5,006 nt of DNA, from assembly GCA_002398515.1 (NCBI GenBank), contig DGZL01000051.1:1-5006 (forward strand), written 5' to 3'. The stretch is from Firmicutes bacterium UBA4981 (lineage in GTDB: Bacteria; Bacillota; SHA-98; UBA4971). Positions 1-5,006 of the stretch are shown here, one piece after another. How positions within the stretch are numbered: the stretch's first letter is position 1; each line of letters begins with the position of its first letter. Under the pieces are notes generated by a model. The model searched no databases, had not been told where the DNA came from, and was given only the letters and a program-made list of their open reading frames with translations. The position numbers and the translations under genes are program-made.

Positions 1-1
1 T

Positions 2-760
2 AGTGCTTTATTTGAAAGTAAGGCTCCATTTGATACTCCTAAGCCTGTGTCATTAATTCGACAAATGCTACTCATCGGAACTAATCCTGATGACATTGTC
101 CTCGATTTCTTCTCTGGCTCTGCCACCACTGCCCATGCAGTTATGCAGCTTAACGCCGAAGACGGTGGCAAGCGCAAATTCATTATGGTCCAGCTTCAGG
201 AGCCAACCCCAGAAGGTAGCGAGGCCGCTAAGGCAGGTTACGCTAATATCTGCGAGATTGGCAAGGAGCGGATTCGGCGGGCTGGGGATAAAATAGTTTG
301 CGAAGCGGGAATGCTGGGACAAGACCTGGATATCGGCTTCCGGGTTTTAAAACTGGATTCCACCAACATGAAAGATGTTTACTACGCTGCAGGCGAATTA
401 ACCCAGGACATGGTTGAATCCTTGGAGGGCAACATTAAGGAAGACAGGACCGATATGGACCTGCTCTATGCCTGCTTGCTGGAATGGGGACTGCCGCTGT
501 CCATGCCTCATACACAGGAAGAAATTGAGGGATTTACTGTCCACACATATAATGGTGGCGACCTTATCGCCTGCTTCGACGAGAACATTAGTGAAAGTGT
601 CGTCAAAGAAATCGCCCGGCGGTGCGGAAGCCCAGAGCGGACAGGCCTAGCTACCCGCGCTGTGTTCCGGGATTTGAGTTTTGCTACCAGCCCGGCAAAA
701 ATCAATGTCGAGGAGATCTTCAAGCTTTTGGCGCCACGGACCACTGTGCGGGTGATATAA
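2..760 (+). CDS. mod: Type III restriction-modification methyltransferase Mod, C-terminal part (5' cut by window edge)
   Basis: The reading frame is already open at base 2, so this is the last 252 residues of a longer protein; the GTG at 47 is an internal valine codon, not the start. Mod recognises the target sequence and transfers a methyl group from S-adenosylmethionine to adenine; it also supplies sequence specificity to Res. The visible part begins with a motif X region (FDTPKP followed by LIRQML), then motif I, the SAM-binding loop DFFSGSATT (bases 104-130), then the QLNAEDGGKRKFI stretch typical of Type III Mod. The tail has the family's C-terminal features: GFRVLKLDSTNMKDVYY, NIKEDRT, the ACFD segment, VFRDLSF and KIN..EIFK. 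In this beta-class enzyme DPPY and the target recognition domain precede motif X, so both are outside the window. The protein ends cleanly at TAA 758-760. Family assignment is secure; the recognition sequence cannot be read from this part. Confidence 0.95.
   Translation, partial: SALFESKAPFDTPKPVSLIRQMLLIGTNPDDIVLDFFSGSATTAHAVMQLNAEDGGKRKFIMVQLQEPTPEGSEAAKAGYANICEIGKERIRRAGDKIVCEAGMLGQDLDIGFRVLKLDSTNMKDVYYAAGELTQDMVESLEGNIKEDRTDMDLLYACLLEWGLPLSMPHTQEEIEGFTVHTYNGGDLIACFDENISESVVKEIARRCGSPERTGLATRAVFRDLSFATSPAKINVEEIFKLLAPRTTVRVI
751..756 (+). promoter_or_regulatory. Shine-Dalgarno inside the end of mod, serving the small ORF at 762
   Basis: GGTGAT is complementary to the 16S rRNA 3' tail (the 3' half of the full AGGAGGTGATC pairing). 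It sits in the last codons of mod, 5 bases before the ATG at 762. The mod stop (758-760) and that ATG are one base apart, an arrangement typical of translational coupling. This supports, but does not prove, translation of the small ORF. Confidence 0.4.
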
Positions 761-761
761 C

Positions 762-941
762 ATGGGTAAAGAAAGCAAAGTTGTTTTCAACAAACATCAT
801 TGCAAAACCTATGCTGATGGGGAACATAGCATGCAATCAACTTGTGCATATTCTGCACAGGTTCAAATTGGTGTTGACCGGGGGACACTCATGTATTTAG
901 AAGTGGGGGAGGGGAGGAGAAACTGTGAGGCTGCAGTTTAA
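762..941 (+). CDS. Small hypothetical protein (59 aa) between mod and res
   Basis: I do not recognise this protein. ATG 762 follows the mod stop by one base and has a plausible Shine-Dalgarno (GGTGAT) 5 bases upstream. The frame stays open to TAA 939-941, so its end overlaps the first 17 bases of res in another frame. The product begins MGKESKVVFNKHHCK and is small, hydrophilic and slightly basic at the N-terminus. It has three cysteines (14, 28, 55) and three histidines (12, 13, 22), but no regular zinc-finger spacing, no signal peptide and no membrane segment. A second ATG at 831 could give a 36-aa form. For a gene: the tight stop-to-start spacing and overlap on both sides, as in a coupled operon. 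Against: the size is within what chance allows, and it could simply be a device that carries ribosomes from mod to res. The Mod and Res chains are both complete without it. Confidence 0.4.
   Translation: MGKESKVVFNKHHCKTYADGEHSMQSTCAYSAQVQIGVDRGTLMYLEVGEGRRNCEAAV
911..919 (+). promoter_or_regulatory. Ribosome binding site of res (decides the GTG start)
   Basis: The run GGGGAGGAG lies 5 bases before GTG 925. There is an in-frame TAG at 898-900 and no other start codon between it and 925, so this site together with the conserved N-terminus fixes the res start. Confidence 0.85.
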
Positions 942-3900
942 ACAGCAAAAATTCCAGTCCGATGCGGCGTTAGCTGTTTGTGATGTCTTTGCTGGACAAC
1001 CTTATCTGACCCCGAGCTATCTCATGGACAGGGGCTTTGCTCAGGTTGAGCAACTATCTGCTCCTGAAACGTCGCGCTATACCGGCTTTAGCAATTCGCC
1101 CTTGGTTCCGGAATTGACCGACGAAGTTGCTTTGCGGAATATCAACAAAGTCCAGCGTAGTTTCCAGCTGGAACCCTCCAAGCAGCTAGAGGGTAGGTAC
1201 AACCTGACAGTGGAGATGGAGACCGGGGTAGGTAAGACCTATACGTATATCAAGACGATGTACGAGCTTAACAAGCGCTACGGCTGGGGCAAATTTATCG
1301 TGGTGGTGCCGAGCGTGGCCATAAGGGAAGGGGTCTACAAATCCTTTCAGATAACCGAGGACCACTTCGCCGAGGAGTATGGCAAAAAGATCCGCTACTT
1401 CATTTACAACTCGGCCCAACTGACGGAGATTGACCGCTTTGCCTCTGATAGCGCCATCAATGTCATGATCATCAACTCCCAAGCTTTTAACGCTCGGGGT
1501 AAGGCCGCGAGGCGCATTTACATGAAGCTGGACGAATTCCGAAGCCGACGGCCCATAGATATCATTGCCCGGACCAACCCCATACTAATCATTGATGAGC
1601 CCCAGTCGGTTGAAGGAACGGTTACCAAGGAGCGGTTAAAAGAATTCAACCCGTTGTTTACTTTGCGCTATTCGGCCACCCATAGGAAAGACAGCCTGTA
1701 CAATATGATTTACCGCCTGGATGCCATGGAAGCCTATAACAAAAAGCTAGTGAAAAAGATTGCCGTCAAGGGCATCTCGATCAGCGGTAGCACCGCTACC
1801 GAGGGCTATGTATACCTTGAAAGCATTAATGTATCCAGCGACAATCCTACCGCCACCATTGAGTTTGATAAAAAGGGAACAAAGAACATACGTAAGGTCC
1901 GGCACATCGTAAAGGAAGGGCATAACTTATTCGACCGTTCCGAAGAGCTAGAAGCATACCGGGATGGCTATACTGTCCTAAAAATAGACGGTCGGGACAG
2001 CTCCATTGAATTCATTAACGGTATAAAACTATACGTCGGCGATGTTATCGGCGCCGTCAGCGAGGACCATCTACGGCGAATACAGATCCGGGAGACCATC
2101 CTCTCTCATTTGGAGCAAGAGCGGCGGTTATTCGCGAAGGGGATAAAAGTACTGTCCCTGTTCTTTATTGATGAAGTTGCAAAGTACAAGCAATACGATG
2201 CCAAGGGACAGGCGCAAAACGGTCCCTATGCCGACATGTTCGAAGAAGAATATAAAGAGATATTTGGCCGGATGCAGCTGGAGTTTTCCGATGCTCCTGC
2301 CTACCTTAGCTATCTGGAAGGGATATCTCCCGGGGCTACCCATGCCGGTTACTTCTCCATTGATAAAAGAAGCCGCCGCTTGGTAGACAGTAAGCTGGGT
2401 GACAGGCGGGAGCGCACTTCCGACGATGTGGACGCTTACGACCTGATCATGCGGGATAAAGAAAGACTGTTGGGCCGCGCAGAGCCGGTACGCTTTATTT
2501 TCTCCCATTCGGCTCTGCGCGAGGGTTGGGATAACCCCAACGTCTTTCAGATCTGCACTCTGAAACAAAGCGGCAGTGAGGTGCGCAAACGGCAGGAAGT
2601 GGGCCGGGGCCTTAGGCTTGCGGTGGATCAGAACGGCCAGCGCATGGATAGTAATCTGTTAGGGGAAGACTTCCATAGCGTCAATGTACTAACCGTCGTC
2701 GCCAACGAAAGCTATGAAAGCTTTGCCCAGGGGCTGCAAAGGGAGCTGGTGGAAGCTATAGCCCACCGGCCCCAGCGGATAACGGTGGAGCTATTTGTTG
2801 ATAAAGTAATTAAGGACAAGAGCGGCACCGAGCGAGTGGTAGATTTAGATCTGGCCCAGGTTATCTATGAAGGCCTGATTACCGAGGGCTATGTCCGTAA
2901 AGGCGTGCTCAGCGATAAATACTATGAGGACAAGAAAAGCGGCCGGATTGCTCTTGCCGAAGAGGTTGCCGACTGCCAAGACTCTGTAGCAGCCATCCTG
3001 GATTCCATCTATGACAGCCGCCTGCTGCAGCCGGAAAACGCCCGCAAAAATAACGTAGATCTTAGGTTGGATAAAGCAAAGCTAGGGATGAAGGAATTCC
3101 AGAAGCTCTGGGGCCAGATAAACGCCAAATCCGTCTATACTGTCCACTTCGACGAAGAGGAGCTCATCGCCAAAGCCATAGCCGCCCTTAATCAGCGGCT
3201 GCAAGTAGCCAAAATCCATATCACGGTGGTGGCCGGGGAGCTAAAGCAAATTGAGTCCCGGGAGCAGCTAGAACGGGGGGAAGCCTTCACCCGGGAAAAG
3301 AGCGCCGTGTATACAGCCCAGGCTGCCGCCAGTGCTGGGGTAAAGTTCGACCTGATTGGCAAAATCGTCAATGAGACAGGGCTGACCAGGAAGGCCATCG
3401 CTTCAATCCTCAGCGGTATTAAGCAATGCGTCTTTGACCAGTTTGCCGATAACCCAGAGGAGTTTATTCTCAAGGCTAGTCAGCTTATCAATGAAGAGAA
3501 GGCCACCACCATCATCGAGCATATCGCCTACAATAAGCTGGAAGAAGTCTACACCACCGATATCTTTACCGAACCTGACCTTAAGGGACAATTAGGCGTC
3601 AATGTCATGGCGGCCAATAAACACCTGTATGACCACATCTTATACGACTCGGAAGTGGAACGGAATTTCGCCCAGAGCATTGATACCAGTGATGAAGTGG
3701 CAGTCTATGTGAAACTGCCTCGGGGGTTTTATATCAGCACGCCGGTGGGCAAGTATACTCCTGACTGGGCCATAGCCTTTTATGAAGGCACGGTCAAACA
3801 CATTTATTTTATCGCCGAAACCAAGGGTACTATGTCAACTTTGGAGCTTAGGGGACTTGCTAATGCTAAGGCCCACTGCGCCCGGGAGCATTTTAAGTCC

Positions 3901-3972
3901 ATCAGCACCGGGACGGTTGTCTATGATGTGGTGGACAGCTATGAGGCATTACTAGCCAAGGTAATGGCGTAA
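925..3972 (+). CDS. res: Type III restriction endonuclease subunit Res (helicase/translocase plus nuclease)
   Basis: This 1015-aa protein is the ATP-dependent restriction subunit, which acts in complex with Mod on unmethylated DNA. The GTG start gives an N-terminus typical of the family (MRLQFKQQKFQSDAA, then YLMDRG). SF2 helicase motifs are intact and in order: Walker A TGVGKT (100-105), motif Ia around VVVPSVAIREGV (126-137), Walker B DEPQ (224-227), motif III SAT (250-252), motif IV region KVLSLFFID (408-416), motif V SALREGWDNPNVFQICTL (529-546) and motif VI RQEVGRGLR (556-564). The C-terminal nuclease has an upstream DSEVE (908-912), then PD at 946-947 and E965-T-K967, a complete PD-(D/E)XK site. 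Length is close to the usual 900-1000 aa of the family. It follows mod on the same strand, overlaps the end of the small ORF and should be co-transcribed with both. No frameshift or lost catalytic residue is seen, so it is predicted to be active. Confidence 0.97.
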   Translation: MRLQFKQQKFQSDAALAVCDVFAGQPYLTPSYLMDRGFAQVEQLSAPETSRYTGFSNSPLVPELTDEVALRNINKVQRSFQLEPSKQLEGRYNLTVEMETGVGKTYTYIKTMYELNKRYGWGKFIVVVPSVAIREGVYKSFQITEDHFAEEYGKKIRYFIYNSAQLTEIDRFASDSAINVMIINSQAFNARGKAARRIYMKLDEFRSRRPIDIIARTNPILIIDEPQSVEGTVTKERLKEFNPLFTLRYSATHRKDSLYNMIYRLDAMEAYNKKLVKKIAVKGISISGSTATEGYVYLESINVSSDNPTATIEFDKKGTKNIRKVRHIVKEGHNLFDRSEELEAYRDGYTVLKIDGRDSSIEFINGIKLYVGDVIGAVSEDHLRRIQIRETILSHLEQERRLFAKGIKVLSLFFIDEVAKYKQYDAKGQAQNGPYADMFEEEYKEIFGRMQLEFSDAPAYLSYLEGISPGATHAGYFSIDKRSRRLVDSKLGDRRERTSDDVDAYDLIMRDKERLLGRAEPVRFIFSHSALREGWDNPNVFQICTLKQSGSEVRKRQEVGRGLRLAVDQNGQRMDSNLLGEDFHSVNVLTVVANESYESFAQGLQRELVEAIAHRPQRITVELFVDKVIKDKSGTERVVDLDLAQVIYEGLITEGYVRKGVLSDKYYEDKKSGRIALAEEVADCQDSVAAILDSIYDSRLLQPENARKNNVDLRLDKAKLGMKEFQKLWGQINAKSVYTVHFDEEELIAKAIAALNQRLQVAKIHITVVAGELKQIESREQLERGEAFTREKSAVYTAQAAASAGVKFDLIGKIVNETGLTRKAIASILSGIKQCVFDQFADNPEEFILKASQLINEEKATTIIEHIAYNKLEEVYTTDIFTEPDLKGQLGVNVMAANKHLYDHILYDSEVERNFAQSIDTSDEVAVYVKLPRGFYISTPVGKYTPDWAIAFYEGTVKHIYFIAETKGTMSTLELRGLANAKAHCAREHFKSISTGTVVYDVVDSYEALLAKVMA

Positions 3973-4010
3973 TTACACATACTAGGGATTACGGGCAATT
4001 TGTCATTACC
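3960..4010. repeat. Weak inverted repeat spanning the res stop codon
   Basis: GGTAATG (3960-3966) and CATTACC (4004-4010) are perfect complements. Allowing two G-U pairs, the arms extend to 3960-3969 and 4001-4010, leaving a 31-base loop. No T-run follows directly, so this is not a standard intrinsic terminator; it may be chance or a weak mRNA 3'-end structure for the mod-res transcript. Confidence 0.25.
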
Positions 4011-4060
4011 GGGAATAATCTTTTGGGTTGACGGCGGATTCACATATACTGTGTATCGGG

Positions 4061-4126
4061 AGACGCACTAGCATAGATGATGAGCTTCTTGGGCAGGCCA
4101 TGAGTGCGGGAAAGTATTTCCAGTAG
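4061..4126 (+). pseudogene. Possible remnant of a VapB-like antitoxin gene start
   Basis: Read from 4061 the sequence encodes RRTSIDDELLGQAMSAGKYFQ and stops at TAG 4124-4126. This resembles the start of short VapB antitoxins of the DUF2191 type, which often begin with M-R-T followed by an acidic DDELL segment and an alpha-helical EAM/QAM stretch. There is no ATG in the expected place; the frame is open back to 4019 and its only upstream candidate is TTG 4028. A purine-rich GGGAGA (4058-4063) lies where a ribosome binding site would have been. The stop overlaps the ribosome binding site of the next gene. The match is about 15 residues and from memory, so a chance likeness is quite possible. 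Confidence 0.22.
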
Positions 4127-4132
4127 GAGGTG
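4124..4132 (+). promoter_or_regulatory. Strong Shine-Dalgarno of the Phd-Uma2 gene (decides the ATG start)
   Basis: TAGGAGGTG is nearly the full anti-Shine-Dalgarno complement, with its GGAGG core at 4126-4130, 8 bases before ATG 4139. An in-frame GTG at 4130 lies inside this site and so cannot be the start; ATG 4139 is preferred. Confidence 0.85.
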
Positions 4133-4138
4133 GGGGAG

Positions 4139-4873
4139 ATGCGGGTAAACACGACGGACTTGCAGAAAGCCTTTGGCAAGTACCTGGCTTTAGCGCAAAA
4201 AGAGGATATCATAGTCGTCAAAAACGGTAAAAGTGTCGCCAAAATTACCAAGCATTCCGACCCGGATCATCTTCTCATCCATGAGGGGGCAAAAAAATAT
4301 AATTCTTGCCAACGAGCCAGCCTAAAGGAATATGAAGAGTTAATCTCTACTTCCGATGAGCGGTATGAACTTATCGAGGGTGAGATTTACCTTTTGGCTT
4401 CCCCGAGCTACCAGCACCAGGTAGTTGTCAATGATATCTCCTGGCATCTAAATAATTTTTTCAGGGATAAGCCATGTCAACTCTTGGCTTCGCCCGTGGA
4501 CATCAGGCTCTCGGGATATGCCGCCAAGTTTGAAGAAGACCCCAATATTGTCCAACCTGACCTGGCAGTTATCTGTGACCCGGAACAGGTCCGGGACGGC
4601 AAGTATTTTGGTGTCCCTTCCCTGATGGTGGAAGTCCTCTCGCCCTCTACCCAGGGCAAGGACCGGGCCACTAAGTTACAACTATACATGAAAAGCGGGA
4701 TTCGGGAGTATTGGATTGTAGACATGGAAAACAAGGAAGTTCTTTTCTATACCTTTTTCCAGGAACGGGATATTGAAAATGCTAAGACCTTTGGCGCAGA
4801 TGAGACAGTCTGTTCGGGGGTGTTCCCAGGTTTAGAATTAAAGGTAGAGGACATCCTGGCCAGAGTCCAGTAG
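4139..4873 (+). CDS. Phd/YefM-like antitoxin domain fused to Uma2-family (DUF820) nuclease-like domain
   Basis: The 244-aa product has two parts. Residues 1 to about 40 read as a Phd/YefM antitoxin N-terminus: MRVNTTDLQKAFGKYLALA, then IIVVKNGKSVAKI, the fold that binds DNA as a dimer. After a short linker, residues 61-244 match Uma2/DUF820: SLKEYEEL, RYELIEGEIY (E77), SPSYQHQ (H93), a QPDL (P140-D141), VEVLSPST (E165), then KDRATKLQLY (K179) and GIREYWIVD. E77, D141, E165 and K179 are the expected catalytic set of this PD-(D/E)XK-like fold, in which the lysine is not in the classic E-x-K place. All are present, so the domain may be active; the real substrate of most Uma2 proteins is unknown. 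The antitoxin part lacks a clear toxin-binding tail, and no toxin gene is seen next to it. It could regulate its own promoter or direct the nuclease to DNA. The gene sits 166 bases after res on the same strand, possibly as a separate unit. Confidence 0.85.
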   Translation: MRVNTTDLQKAFGKYLALAQKEDIIVVKNGKSVAKITKHSDPDHLLIHEGAKKYNSCQRASLKEYEELISTSDERYELIEGEIYLLASPSYQHQVVVNDISWHLNNFFRDKPCQLLASPVDIRLSGYAAKFEEDPNIVQPDLAVICDPEQVRDGKYFGVPSLMVEVLSPSTQGKDRATKLQLYMKSGIREYWIVDMENKEVLFYTFFQERDIENAKTFGADETVCSGVFPGLELKVEDILARVQ

Positions 4874-4903
4874 CTTTGCGCTAAATGTCGAGGAAATGCG
4901 GTT

Positions 4904-4936
4904 CTTGAACTATTAAACATTTCTTAACAGTTCAAG
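4904..4936. repeat. 13-base inverted repeat after the Uma2 gene
   Basis: The arms are CTTGAACTATTAA (4904-4916) and TTAACAGTTCAAG (4924-4936), pairing at 12 of 13 positions (one A/C mismatch) around a 7-base loop. It is AT-rich and no T-run follows, so it is more like an operator or regulatory hairpin than a classic terminator. It shares bases with the next repeat. Confidence 0.6.
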
Positions 4937-4946
4937 TTCAACTGTT
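4926..4946. repeat. Second, overlapping 7-base inverted repeat
   Basis: AACAGTT (4926-4932) and AACTGTT (4940-4946) pair perfectly around the 7-base loop CAAGTTC. The 3' arm runs into TTTT (4945-4948), a very short T-run, so a weak terminator for the Uma2 gene is possible. Its left arm lies within the right arm of the preceding repeat, so only one of the two can form at a time. Confidence 0.5.
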
Positions 4947-4995
4947 TTCAGAATGGAAATAGTTACATGAGTCCATGCCGGAGGGGGGGAGAGGT

Positions 4996-5006
4996 ATGCA
5001 CTTTGT
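4996..5006 (+). CDS. Start of a downstream gene (cut by window edge)
   Basis: ATG 4996 opens a frame (M-H-F-) that leaves the window after three codons. It is preceded by GGAGG (4980-4984, 11 bases away) and a further purine run GGGGGAGAGG ending next to it, the same kind of G-rich leader seen before res and the Uma2 gene. ATG 4967 in another frame also stays open to the end, but has no comparable ribosome binding site. The product cannot be named. Confidence 0.4.

Noticed and set aside
104..130. GSATT instead of GSGTT in the SAM-binding motif of Mod as a sign of inactivity
   Set aside because: From memory, this variant is common in Type III Mod proteins of Firmicutes; the rest of the motif is intact.
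622..900. 92-codon + strand ORF overlapping the end of mod and the mod-res gap
   Set aside because: Most of it is a shifted frame of the conserved Mod C-terminus and it has no ribosome binding site; the frame at 762-941 fits the gap better.
2128..2568. 146-codon minus-strand ORF inside res
   Set aside because: Lies wholly opposite the conserved helicase region of Res and has no recognisable domain; a shadow of the real gene.
4130..4132. GTG as start of the Phd-Uma2 gene
   Set aside because: It lies inside the Shine-Dalgarno itself; ATG 4139 has ideal spacing and gives the normal Phd N-terminus.
4006..4251. Minus-strand ORF across the res/Phd-Uma2 gap
   Set aside because: Half of it is antisense to the Phd domain, and the product resembles no family I know.
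4967..5006. Alternative downstream start ATG 4967
   Set aside because: The frame is open to the window end, but no ribosome binding site precedes it, while ATG 4996 has a strong one.

Overview
The window is most likely from a Gram-positive Firmicute of the Clostridia type. This is inferred from very strong G-rich Shine-Dalgarno sequences, GTG starts and moderate GC content; no marker gene fixes the genus. Every supported gene lies on the + strand. The genes are the core of a Type III restriction-modification system followed by an accessory nuclease gene, so this looks like part of a defence or accessory island.

Layout. Positions 2-760 encode the C-terminal part of Mod, the Type III DNA adenine methyltransferase and recognition subunit; its N-terminal half, with the DPPY catalytic motif, lies before the window. 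One base after the mod stop begins a 59-codon ORF (762-941) that I do not recognise. It has its own Shine-Dalgarno inside the end of mod and overlaps the start of res by 17 bases. The res gene (925-3972, 1015 aa) is complete, with an SF2 helicase/translocase core and a C-terminal PD-(D/E)XK nuclease. Mod and Res together would form an ATP-dependent enzyme that methylates its site or cuts unmodified DNA.

A 166-base gap follows. It holds a possible short remnant of a VapB-like antitoxin gene and weak inverted repeats, but no convincing terminator. Next is an intact 244-aa gene (4139-4873) that joins a Phd/YefM-like antitoxin N-terminus to a Uma2-family (DUF820) PD-(D/E)XK nuclease-like domain. 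The last 133 bases contain two overlapping inverted repeats that cannot fold at the same time, then a strong ribosome binding site and the first codons of another gene that runs out of the window.

The R-M system itself is ordinary and looks functional. The points worth a second look are the small ORF coupled between mod and res, the antitoxin-nuclease fusion beside an R-M locus, the VapB-like remnant, and the overlapping hairpins at the right end.
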